64,000 bases of DNA, from assembly GCA_025084515.1 (NCBI GenBank), contig JAJAGP010000759.1, positions 186,001-250,000 on the forward strand, given 5' to 3'. The notes beneath the pieces were generated by a model. That model was not told the origin of the DNA. It saw only the letters and a list, made by a program, of their open reading frames with translations, and made no database searches. Made by a program: the position numbers and the translations under genes. The DNA comes from Ancistrus triradiatus. Taxonomy: Eukaryota > Chordata > Actinopteri > Siluriformes > Loricariidae. Positions 40,001-53,600 of the stretch are shown one piece after another; within the stretch, counting starts at the first letter, position 1; each line of letters opens with the position of its first letter.

Positions 40001-43000
40001 ACTCCCTCATCCAGAAGGACTTACAATTAAGCTGAAGGTTAAAGAGCCAGTCTCTTCAAACGAAAGAAAATCTGGTAATTACTGATTTGTTGTCATACTG
40101 GGGCACAATTTAGAAGGTCACAACTGCGCATAAAAAAGCCTGTTAAACACTAAACAGATTTGTTTCTAAAGCACTTTTTACAATGGAGCATTGTCTCAAA
40201 GCAGCTTTACAATTTTAGATCATCTTGCTCAATTTGGGCCAATCCTAATTGAGCAAACCTAGGGCAACAGTGGCAAGGAAAAACTCCCTATACGTTATAA
40301 GGAAGAAACCTATGCATTAAGAAGACTCAAAAAGGTACCCAACCTCCTTGGGTGGCTTAGATGATAAATGTAAGAATGAAACTAATTTGTCTAGTCAATT
40401 AAGTCTATAGTAATAGTTAAGAAAATACATTAAAAAGTCAAAGAGGATATTGAGTCCTCAGCAGGAAAGTCAAGTCTTGGAAAGTGGGTGTTCATTACTC
40501 TGCCATGGATAAGAAATGAAAAACAAGTTATCACTAACTAATTTTTTATTCCTTGTATCAATTTTCTTTCTGCTAACGTAACTGATACTAGTACTAGTTT
40601 ACTAGTTTACTAGTTTAATGAATGTCTTTGCTTTAGGGGTCTAATATGTAAAGTACTTTTGGTAGGTTATACAGTTTTAAGTGGACTGTGGTAGCCTAGC
40701 GGGTAAGGTACTGGACTATGGACCAGAAGGTCCATGGTTCAAATCCCACCTCTGCCAAGCTGCCACTGTTGGGTCCTTGAGCAAGACCCTTAACCCACAA
40801 TTGCTTGGATTGTAAGACTGTATCAATTGTAAGTCGCTCTGGATAAGGGCGTCTGCTAAATGCTGTAAATGTAAATGTAAATGGTTAGCCAAAAAATATA
40901 GCTATGAGCTATCATTACATCATTTACATTTATAGCATACAGTCTTACAATCCAAGCAATTGTGGGTTAAGGGCCTTGCTCAAGGACCCAACAGTGGCAG
41001 CTTGGCAGAGGTGGGATTTGAACCCTGGACCTTCTGGTCCATAGTCCAGTACCTTAACCGCTAGGCTACCACAGTCCCAGACCACAATCATACCTTATAA
41101 ACATTTGGGGGATGTCCATTACTTCCTTTGAAAAACCAAAAGAAAATGGCTCTGACTGAAAGCTTTAGCTGCTCAAGCTTTTGAAACGTTGCCGGACCAT
41201 TATGGGAAATGTAGTGCCTGTAGTGAATTTGCATAGCACGGCCTGTATTTCTGCTCAGCGATCTGTTATTGTCTTCATCATTTAATTGTAGCATTTAGTT
41301 TTTATTCAATTTACACTAATAATACAGTACTGGCTTTTTACAATAAAGAATATGCGTGTCACACACATTGCATTGACCTCCAGTGTCCTGGAACCCATTG
41401 CCCAGAATCCCCATTAGAAAACTACCAACCCATCCAAAGACCCCCCATGCTGACCCTGTCTTACACCGCTTCAATCTGCCCACCTCTAGGCGTTTTTACA
41501 CTAGGTTGTTTCATGCATGTTGAGTATCAGGATTGTATCTGGCTAAGGATGGGCCACATATAAATGCATCTATAAAAGCCCCAAGGTGCAGTTAGAGTAG
41601 ACTTGAATCTGATTGCTAAAAGTACAGTACTTTAGGGAAAAGAAAAAATGTGAATAAATCCATCTCTCCAAAATGTATCAGAATGCCAAAAGTCTGCCCA
41701 ATATTTTACAAAAATAATATATTATTTTTATGATCAATTTGGAAAGACAACACTGTCCAAAATAAACAGCAAGACAGTCAGCTCCCACTGGTAGTATCAC
41801 CACTGTATTAAATGTTTTAAACATCATCTCTAAAATTTCCGCCTTCCTCTTAGTTTAAGGAAATTAAACTAAAATAAAACTATTTGTTTATTTAACGCTG
41901 CATCCGCATCGATGGCTATTCACTACAGGAGCAAGGTTACATAGATACTAGTCAGACACATCCATACTGGGCCAATTTAACCCTCTTGTTTGATGCAGTC
42001 TTGGGGAATTAAGTTTAAATACTATCTTTAATGGAGAGTGTCATTCATTACAGCTTCTCCAAAGCCCCTGTGTGCTTGCTTCACTGATCCGCACTTTCTT
42101 TGCTCGCATTGTGGCTGTCCTTGCGTTCTTGCGTACTAAAGATACACTTTAAATGGCAGCCACTCTTTGAGTATGCAGGGTTCAAGCCATCTTTAAGATC
42201 TGTTTGTATGTTATATGCATTTACATTTACACTTTTGGCAGATGCTCTTATCCAGACTTACATCACTATTCACCTCCGCTCTCTGCCTCAGATAAACTAA
42301 TGCATGTATTTGTAATGTGGAAGGAAACCCATATGAACATGTAGAGGATATGCAAACTCCACACAGACTGAATTCAAGGTTGGGATCAAATCAGGGATCT
42401 CTGGAATCCGCGTTACCGTCATGTACAATCATGATGTTTGACGTAGCAACCATCTTTTGCAAACAAAAACTGTGGACAACACAGGAAGCTGGGAGTCACA
42501 CTGCAAAAAACAAAATGTTAGCATGTGAAACAATCTTTCTCAGATAAGAATTCGTGTCTTACAAGGCACTGAAAGTACCCTGACTTACCGTATTTGCGGA
42601 CCATAAGGCGCACTTAAAATCCTTTAACTTTCTCAAAAATCGACAGTGCGCCTAAAAATGCGGTGCGTCTAATGTATGAAATAATTCTGGTTGAGCTTTC
42701 TGACCTAGAACCGATTGTAGATGGTACACGGCGCTTATAAATCTGTCAAAATGTTTTAGCATGGCCTTGGTAAGTTATGAAGCTTACGGCAACCGTAGTG
42801 CGCATCATCGCTGAGTAATACGGTATGTGCCTCAGCATTAGGGTAAGTGCATTCATTCATTCATTTTCGAAGCAGATTTCAAACACAACGCTATCAGTCA
42901 CGCAGTACAACATGGTCATAGAGCAGCTGCGAGAGAATTCAACATTAAGGAATCAATGGTACGGAAGTGGAGGAAGCAAGAAGACGCCCTGCGCCAGGTA

Positions 43001-46000
43001 AAGACCAAACTGAGCTTCCGACGGAACTTAAGAGTTTTGTTTCATTTCATGCGCCTTATAAACCCGGTGCGCTTTATGTATGAAAATAGACCCGTTAGCA
43101 GCCGATCGTTGATATTGCGTCTTATAATCCGGTGCGCTTTATGGTCCGAAAAATACGGTACCTTGTTTTAAGTAGCCTAATTTAGGGCTCAAATTAAGCA
43201 CAAAAAGTCACCAGTGAAGTTATTCCGATTTTTCTGTCTGAATTTAAGATATAAAATCATTTTCACTTGATTTAAGAATGATTAGTAGTATTCTTAGTAT
43301 TATTATTGCTAATTTTAAGAAATCTTACTTAAGTCAAATTTGTTTACCCCATTGGATGATTTTTGTTTCTTATTGTAAGCATTTTCATCTGATTATTGAT
43401 AGGTTTTTTCTAGTGTTTGTAAACTGATTTAAATATAATAGATTTCAGTCGGGCTGACTAAAGACGCACTTGACATGATTAAGGATGTGTTCACACTCGG
43501 CACTTTTGGTTCTATTAAAACAAACCCTGGAACCCTAGTGTGGTTCATTTGAACAAGTGTGAACGCTGCCATCTGAACCTTGGTGTGCACTAAACAAGCG
43601 GACTGAGATCGCCTGAATAGGTGGGTCCACTTCCAAATGAACTTCCAAATGAATGGTGCTGTTCGATTGATGTGTGAATGTAGCACGGACCAAATACGCG
43701 TAAAGGAACCGGCATCAACGTTATAAGAAGAGACCGGTAATTTAATATAATGTGTATATCTTGATATAGCAGTTATCACACAAATGTAATCCTGGTTGTG
43801 TTAAAGAACTGTACTTGATCCTTTCATTCCAAAGGACAGAATACTCAAGTATACCTGCTTTTTCTTGTTGTAGGAAGTGTAGTTGCTCGTTAAAGGTCAG
43901 TACTGCCCTCTCCAAGCAGCTCATGTTCTTTTATGTGCTTTTTTGTGTTTTTGTGGAAGTTTGGTCACAAAACGTCTTAAAAGCTGTCCAGTGTATATCT
44001 GACCTTATTCATGTGACTTTTGTTGACTTATTTTGGTTCAAAATCAAGAATGTCAATCTGTCAATGGGAATACTAAGCCAACCAGGACCACATTTACATT
44101 TACAGCATTTAGCAGACGCCCTTATCCAGAGCGACTTACAATTATTACAATCTTACAATGCAAGCAATTGTGGGTTAAGGGTCTTGCTCAAGGCCCAACA
44201 GTGGTAGCTTGGCAGAGGTGGGATTTGAACCCTGGACCTTCTGATCCATAGTCCAGTACCTTAACCGCTAGGCTACCACAGTCCCTTAAATGCAACAATG
44301 TATGTAACTGCATTGGTCGGGACCAAATGAACCAAACTATAAGTGTAAATGCATGTGGATAAAAATGTATCTGGATACAATAAAGGATGCTTGATTTACA
44401 TTTGGTCTTTTCATGTGTCTTGTATCTGGAGAAGATTTTAACCACATGGATTATGAGCCCTTTTACTTACTAGTCAAATGCGTCTCCAGTGAGGCAGATT
44501 GAAATCCGATTGCAGTATTGCCAGCTCATGGCACTGGACTGCCAGCTTCTAGTGTTGTTTACAGCTCTTATTTACAACTACAAGCAGGACCACACCCTAC
44601 GTGTAAATGCATGTGGTTAAAAATGTGTCTGGATACAATCAAGGGCACTTACAATTAGTTTTTTCATGCATCGTGTATCTGGACAAAGAGAGCTGGAGCT
44701 GGAGGTGGCAAATGTTGAGGTTCTCTTTAGGAGTGTCTAGGGTGGACAGGATTAGGAATGAGATCATCAGAGGGACAGCACAGGTTGGAAAATTGGGAGA
44801 CAAAATTCGAGAGGGAAGACTGAGATGGTTTGGACATGTGCAGAGGAGGGATAGTGGATATATTGGTAGGAGGATGTTGGCGATGGAGCTGCCAGGCAAG
44901 AGACGGAGAGGAAGACCAAAGAGGAGTTATTTGGTTGTGGTGAATGAAGATATGCAGGGAGTTGGGGTGAGAGTAGAGGACGTGGAGGACAGGGTGAGGT
45001 GGAAACGTTTAACTCGTTGTGGTGACCCCTGATAAAGGGAGAAGCCGAAAGAAGAAGAAGAACAAGAAGTGTATCTGGATAAAATTTGAACCACATGAAT
45101 TATGAGCCCATTTATATTTACTAGTCAAATGCGTCTCCAGCTCATAACACTGGACTGCTTCCAGTGTTGTTTAAAGATGGTTGCTACATCAAACGTCACA
45201 ATTTTTACATAATCACTTTTCATTCTTTTAAACTAAGAGGAACACCAACCCTTAATGTTGAGAAGTAGGCGTCTGTTAAACATGATTAATACAACAGTGA
45301 TGCCATAACAAGTGCGGCTACAGACCACAGATCAATTTGGGCACGAGAGAGCAAACTTGTGGGAGCCGATCTTGTCACAGTTTACTTTGGACAGTGGTAT
45401 CAGTCCAAATTACTGCACAAGGAGCGATCATCATGGGCGACGTGTACTGTGTACTGGTAAAGTACTGGGAAGGGTTTGGTAGTCAGATGCATCTTGGTTA
45501 GACAGATACATTTACACTTGTTTAAGATGTGGCTTTAAGGTGTTTCAAGGCTTTGCTCATGGGGTTTGAGCGATCAGATTCATTTGGTTTATCCCTATCC
45601 AGATACAGCCCTGATACTTTAGTGTAAACAGATTCCATGTGTTCACCTCACCATAGCCTTCGCCCACGTGGTAGTCCTGTTTATGGATTGTTTGATTTTC
45701 TGATTATTTGCTTTCCTTGTTTGTCACGCTCTATTTTGTTTGTATTTTTGTAATAAACCTTTTAAACTATGATAAATGCATCAACCAAGTATCTGAAGAT
45801 ACTAGAGTAAAAAAAAAAACACTTACGACCAGATTCGTCTACATTTGGGCATAAGTGACAGACTGTTCGGGGGTTGTGGATGTACTAGGCTGCCAGAATA
45901 GACTCGATGCCAGTTAAGTATAACATATCGTGCACTACAGAGGGAGCAGAGAGTTCGCGGAGCTCCAACACGAACCAACCCATATTACGTTAGTGGTCTG

Positions 46001-49000
46001 AAAAAATGGAAAAATGTTCTTGTTCAACAACACAGATTGTATGACTAGAACCCAAGTACTATTGTTTATTAGGAGCTCAATGCATAGAGGTCTTTCTTAT
46101 AAGAATGCCATTAAATATGTTTAAAAACTGTTAACCGAAGGGTCTCTTGGGTTATTTGCGGGGCCCCCAACATCTGCAATTAGCCCTGCACAGATGTTTT
46201 TGTTGTTTTTTATTTTTCGACAGAAACTATGACTGCTGCAAAACTCCATTACTGAAAAGTAGCACATATTTCTACATAGCTGCCTACATAACCATATCCC
46301 TAAGTCAAATATATTTGTTTAGGCTAGATTGGATTAATCACTACACTAAACAGTTCTCAGTACAGGTATGCGTACTTTAATGTCCATTCGATCAACGGTC
46401 ATTCGCTTCAAAAGCTGAGGTCTTAAAAATGCGAAGAAATTATAATATGAAAGAAAAATCTGTCTTTTAACTCCTGATTTTGGAGCCGTAAACAGACAGC
46501 TGCCCGACATATGATATTACAGTATACAGTACTGTACTGAACTCTAATAACCATATTTTGCTTTAGTATTATATATTATATTTATATTTATTATTATTGC
46601 TTTATTATTATAACGAACTATACGCCCGGTATGACATCATAATATTATTTTTGCGTTGCACTCACATGCAGGACTTTTTGCTTCTTCTGCCCTCCGTGCT
46701 CGCTTTTTCATTAGCGCATGTTTTGACTTGGTTGATGTCTTTGGAGACTTTTTTATGCAAGTTACTCATGGTTGTGTGTATGACTTACAGTGGTGCTTGA
46801 AAGTTTGTGAACCCTTTAGAATTTTCTATATTTATGCATAAATATGAGCTAAAATATCATCAGATTTTCACACCAGTCCTAAAAGTAGATAAAGAGAACC
46901 TAGTTAAACAAATGAGACAAAAATATTATACTTGGTCATTTATTTATTGAGGAAAATGATCCAATATTATACATTAGTGTGAGGCAAAAGTATGTGAACC
47001 GTTACTTTCAGTATCTGGTGTGACCCCCTGTGCAGCAATAACTGCAACTAAACGTTTCCTGTAACTGTTGATCAGTCCTGCACACCGGCTTGGAGGAATT
47101 TTAGCTCATTCCTCCGTACAGAACAGCTTCAGCTCTGGGATGTTGGTGGGTTTCCTCACATTAGCTGCTCACTTCAGGTCCTTCCACAACATTTCCCTTG
47201 GATAGAGGTCAGGACTTTGACTTGGCCATTCCAGAACATGAACTTTATTCTTCTTTAACCATTCTTTAGTAGAACACTTGTGTGCTTAGGGGTCGTGTGT
47301 CTTGCTGCAGAATCCACCTTCTCTTGAGATTCAGTTCATGGACAGATGTCCTGACATTTTCTTTCAGAATTCTCTGTTTATAGATTCAGAATCCATTGTT
47401 CCATCAATGATGGCCCAAAGCCCAAACCATGATACTACCACCACCATGTTTCAAAGGGCAGATGGATAAGGCTCTTATGCTGGAATGCAGTGTTTTTTCC
47501 TTTCTGCAAACATAACGCTTTTTTTTTAAACCAAAAAGTTCTATTTTGGTTTCATCTGTTCCACAAACATTCTTCCAGTAGCCCTTCTGGGCTTTGTCCA
47601 CGTGATCTTTAGCAAACTGCAGACGAGCAGCAATGTTCTTTTTGGAGAGCAGTGGGGGGGGGGCTTTCTCCTTTGCAACCCTGCCATGCACACCATTGTT
47701 GTTCAGTGTTCTTCTGATGGTGGACTCATAAACATTAACATTAGCCAATGAGAGAGAGGCCTTCAGTTGCTTAGAAGTTACCCTGGGTTCCTTTATGACC
47801 TCGCCAACTATTACACGCCTTATTCTCGAAGTGATCTTTGTTGGTCGACCACTCCTGGGGAGGGTAACAATGGCCTTGAATTTCCTCTATTTGTACACAA
47901 TCTGTCTGACTGTGGATTGGTGGAGTCCAAACTCTTTAGAGATGCTTTTGTAACCTTTTCCAGCCTGATGAGCATCAACAACTCTTTTTCTGAGGTCCTC
48001 CGGAATCTCCTTTGTTCGTGCCATGACACACTTCCACAAACGTGTTGTGAAGAGCAGACTTTGATAGATCCCTGTTCTTTAAATAAAACAGGGTGCCCAC
48101 TCACTCCTGATTGTCATCCCATTGATAGAAAACACCTGACTCTAATTTCACATTCACATTATCTGCTAATCCTAGAGGTTCACATACTATTGCCACTCAC
48201 TAATATGTAATATTGGATCATTTTTCTCAATAAATGATATAAAATATGTGCCTTCGTTTGCCCATGGTTCACATTGGCTCGTTGAGTCTCTGTTTCATCT
48301 GGCTGACCTTCCGTTATTTTTTCTGAATTTCCATAAATTTAAAAATGTTTTAGCATGTGTATAGCAGTTTTGTTTTCAGCAGTATCTCTGACACATTTAC
48401 GTATCATTTGCACAGTTTTTTTGTGAAAATACCCTTTATATTTACTTGACAGTAGCATAATAATACTATGTGATTATGGTCAACATCCATTTGGCTCAAC
48501 ATCCTGTTTCACAGAACATAACGTGGCCATTACATGGCACATACCTGTAGTAATGTTTCATCAACCCATGTATTGTCCTTGAATTGATTTAGACATGCCA
48601 GGAAGGCTCTGGTTCAGTCTGAAAGTGTTGGCATTTACACCGATCCTTTGGATAATGTCACACATTCTCACTGAAATCGATTGGATCAGTTTTTCACAGA
48701 TGCTGAGCCTTGTGAAGATCCAGTGTACAGTCATTTTGACCTCATGTGGTGCAGTAGAACACCGGTGGTACGGGCAACACTGGGTAAACTATGTTCATGT
48801 CACTGTTATGTACCACACATACCAGAGAAATGATGTGTTTCTGTGGTATGTGTAGTACATAACAGTGACATAAACACACTTTTTCATAAATGTAGAACCT
48901 TCTTCTCTGTGTCAATCAAAGATGTGGGCAGGTTAAACACAAAGCTGAAAAAACAAAGCAGCTTCTGACTAAACCGTTCCACCAAAGCAAAACTTTATGA

Positions 49001-50567
49001 AATAATGGCACATTCAGGAAGTTTTAATTGCCTCATGTTTCAGGCTGGGATACAAACAAAACTGTTTATTTAATTTTTAAACTACTACATTTCTTCAATA
49101 AAAAAATGTCCATCCAAAATGCAACCAAGATTAGAGAATTTGACTCTGCTTCTAGACATGGTTAACATAATATTTATTTTTTGCACAGTAACGTTTTATT
49201 AAAAAACGTGTTTTTGTGAATGTTACTCTGCATTGTGGTGCTTGATAAAGGTTTGCCAAAGTAATCCCTTGGCGACGTGGTTCTATTAGCTATTGTTGAA
49301 TAACGGTTCTTGATGCAGTGCCTAGGGATAAGAGATCACGGGTCTTCAGCTTGAACTTGCACTCTTGGCCATTATGGACTGAAATTCTTCCAGATTCCTT
49401 GAATTGTTTAATGATATTATGCATGGTAGAAAAAGAAATATGTAAATCTCTTCCAGTTTGTTTTTGAGGAACATTGTTTTTAAAAGATTTATCTTCCTGT
49501 CAATATCTATCTACAAAAACGTATTTAGTCAGCCACTGATTGTGCAAGTTCTCCTACTTAGAAAGATGTCACAGACCTGTAACTTCTTCTTTAGGAAGCT
49601 CTTCTGTCCTCCACTCGTTACCTGTATTAATGTGACCTGTTTGACCTCGTTATCTGGATAAAAGACACCTGTCCACAGCCTCAAACAGTCAGACTCCAAA
49701 CTCAACCATGGCCAAGACCAAAGAGCTGTCGAAGGACACCAGGAAGAAAATTGTAGACCTGCACCAGGCTGGGAAGAGTGAATCTACAATAGGAAAGCAG
49801 GTTGGTGTGAATAAATCAACTGTGGGAGCAATTGTAAGAAAATGGAAGACCTAAAAGACCACTGATAATCTCCTTCGATTAAGATCTCATCCCATGGGGT
49901 CAAAATGATCATGAGAACGGTGAGCAAAAATCCCAGAACTACACGGAGAGACCTGATGAATGACCTGCAGAGAGCTGGGACCAAAGTAACAAAGGCTACC
50001 ATCAGTAACACACTGCGGCGAGAGGGACTCAGATCCTGCAGTGCCAGTCTTCTAGCATGACAATGATCCCAAACACACCGCTCGGGCAATGAAGGAGTGG
50101 CTCCACAAAAAGCATTTTAAGGTCCTGGAGTGGCCTGGCCATTCTGCTGACCTCAACCCCATAGAACATTTGTGGAGGGAGTTGAAAGTCCGTGTTGCCC
50201 AGCGACAGCCCCAAAACATCACTGCTCTAGAGGAGATCTGCATGGAGGAATGGGCCAAAACACCAGCTACAGTGTGTGCAAACCTGATGAAGACATACAG
50301 GAAACGTTTGACCTCTGTCATTGCCAACAAAGGTTATGTTACAAAGTACGGAGTTGAACTTTCGTTAATGACCAAATACTTATTTTCCACCATAATTTAC
50401 AATTAAATTCTTAAAAAATCCTACAATGTGATTTGCTGGATTCTTTTTTTTTTTCATCTTGTCTCTCATAGTTGAAGTGTACCTATGATGAAAATTACAG
50501 ACCTCTCTCATCTTTCTAAGAAGGACAACTTGCACAATCAGTGCCTGCCCCATTCATCCATCCATCC

Positions 50568-50602
<35 letters not shown>

Positions 50603-53600
50603 ACATTGCATCCTCCTTTAGATGGAGCCTGCATTTCAGCTGATGCAAATCAGAACGGCTTGTGCAGAAATGGTTTAAATGACTCGTTTAAATGTCTTTC
50701 AGCCTGAAAAAAAAGTTTATCAACTCTGGCAAAACAAGAGCATTCATTATTTCTTATTACACTTGGCTGTGACCTGCATTTATTGTTTGGTTTAACACCT
50801 TAGCAAATAGCTGAAGGCATTGAGATAATGGCCATATTATAGAGGAATGATATTTCGCCTAAGAACAAAAGCACACATAGACTGAGTGATATAAATGAGC
50901 TCTGTTACTGCCTCCAGCTGTCAGGATTCATCATGATTGTGGTTTCAGGGTGTTAAGGAGTGACCCAGTTTGGAGTGATATGTATGTGGCTGGCATAACC
51001 TTCTCACCAGCAGCACTTCATGAGCTCTAAAGTTCATTACAGAGAGCCTGACTTGAATAGGTGAGCCAACAATCTGACTGCTGGCAAATGCTTGATTAAA
51101 AAAACTTGAGTGATCTGGCTGAGAACTAAAGCAGTAATAAATGCTATGTGGGCTGAAAGAGTTCGTTGCCGTGGTAGATGGAGAGCTAAAAGTGAGAAGG
51201 CAAACATTTGCATTTGACAGTGCTAAGCTTGCAGTGCGCATGATGTCGATAAGGGGTGTTAGCAGGAATGGTGCGTACCCAGCACGTGTGTCCTTGTGGG
51301 AGTAGAGGAATAGAATTGTTTTATGTAATGCATAAGTCAACAACCTACACACACCAGCTTCGCTGCCTCATCCTGCCCACTTGTAATAATAAATATGCGA
51401 TGACAAACATGCTTAAGGCTTTCTCATGGCATCCATCAAGATCCAAACAGCCTGAAATGACTGAGGGATTTGCCAATAAGTAGAACATGCCAATAAGTAG
51501 AATGGCTGCTGTAAAGTGCCCTTTGGTTTAATCGTGTGATGCCCTGATGTGGACTGATGACCAGTCTAGGGTGTATTCACAACCTGCATGCAAAATAAAT
51601 CTGTGACAAAGGATGAACGAATTAATAAAATAATCAACTGAGTCAGTCTATATTATTTATTAACCCCGTGTCCGTGTAGGTTTACTCCGGGTACTCCGGT
51701 TTCCTCCCACATTCCAAAGACATGTGTTTGGTTAACTGGTGTCTCTAAAGTGGCCCTAGTGTGTGTACGAGTATGTGAGTGTATGTGCCCTATGATGGAT
51801 TGGTGCCCTGTCTAGGGTTGTTCCTGCCTTGCCTGTCCAGGATCAAGTCAAGTCAGATTTATTTATATAGCGCTTTTTACAATGGAGCATCGTCTCAAGG
51901 CAGCTTTACAATTTTAGAATATCTTCTAAGATCTAAGACCAATCCTAAGGCAACAGTGGCAAGGAAAAACTCCCTAAACATTATAAGGAAGAAACCTTGG
52001 GAGAACCAGGACTTAAAAAGGGATCCATCCTCCTTGGGAGGCTTAGATTATAAATGTAAGAATGAAACTAATTTTCTAGACATATAAGTCTGTAGTAATA
52101 GTTCAAAAACAGTAAAAGTAAATATAAAAACATGAAATATTGTAAAAAATAACGTAAAAAATATGCATATCGGCATTATTTAGTTTGATACACAGAGTTC
52201 CGTGTTGTTCATAATACTGTTTTTCAATGAATTTTTGGCAATGAATTTATATTTGGAGAACGAAAAACACTGCATTCCAGCATAAGAACCTTATCCCATC
52301 TCTGAAACATGGTGGTGGTAGTATCATGGTTTGGGCCTGTTTTGCTGCATCTGGGCCAGGACGGCTTGCCATCATTGATGGAACAATGAATTGTGAATTC
52401 TATCAGAGAATTCTAAAGGAAAATGTCAGGACATCTGTCCATGAACTGAATCTTCAAGAGAAGGTGGGTCATGGCAGCAAGACAACGACCCCTAAAGCAA
52501 CCAAATCGTTTTCACCACAAGAATGGTAAAGAAGATAAAGTTAATTGTTTTGGAATGGCCAAGTCAAAGTCCTGACCTTAAATTCCAATTCGGAATGTTG
52601 TGGAAGGACCTGAACCATCGAAGCAGTTAGAGTTAATGTGCGGAAACAACCCACCAACATCCCAGAGCTGAAGCTGTTCTGTACGGAGGAATGGGCTAAA
52701 ATTCCTCCAAGCCGGTGTGCAGGACTGATCAACAGTTACAGGAAACGTTTAGTTGCAGTTATTGTTGCACAGGGGGGTCACACCAGATACCGAAAGCAAA
52801 GGCTCACGTACATTTGACACTCACTAATATGTAATAATGGATCATTTTCCTCAATAAATAGATGACCAAGTATAATATTTTATCTACTTTTAGGACTGGT
52901 GTGAAAATCTGATGATGTTTTAGATGATGTTTCGAAACTCATTTATGAGTAACATTGAAAATATAGTATAAAACACTGATGAACCAAAACAATATGACCA
53001 CTTTATTATCTTTTTACCATTGATCAGCAACAAGCGTGGTTAAAAAATTGATTTAACTTTATGCATCGTACATTGTTTGCAACCGATCCACCACCATGTG
53101 CTTTTACACAGTTGGCAGCACTGTTTCTTTATTCAGCAGAACCTTATTATCATTGCACCCTGTATTGTTTGCGAATGCTGCGTATGCCTCTTGAATTCCA
53201 TCATCATGCAGCGTAGTGAGTCTGACTGAAATGAGAGAGCCTTAGCAACAGAGAGAGATGATGCAACTGCTGTCCAGGCTTCTCACACTCCAGGCTATTT
53301 GCCATGCCAAATGGTAAATACTACACACACTGATTATACACACAGACACACACGGTCCCAGTGGTGTACTCAGACACACATCAGCTGAAAGTCTTTTCTT
53401 GTCTATAAGACAGGAGGCCTGGCTTATATCAGCTCTTAAAGCTTCGGCACAAGAAAACCCTTTAATTAATCCATTAATTGTGTTATTTAATTTGCTCAGT
53501 ATTCCCAGCATGCATAGCCCAGCACTGTGTGTAAAAGCTTTTTACTCTGGTTGCCTAATTAATGTCACCATAACCTCTCTTGCATGTAGGGTGTTGGGAA

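Noticed and set aside
47767..48210. 147-residue open frame on the plus strand
   Set aside because: It is antisense to the F2 transposase N-terminus and end; the same shadow frame appears in the other F2 copies.
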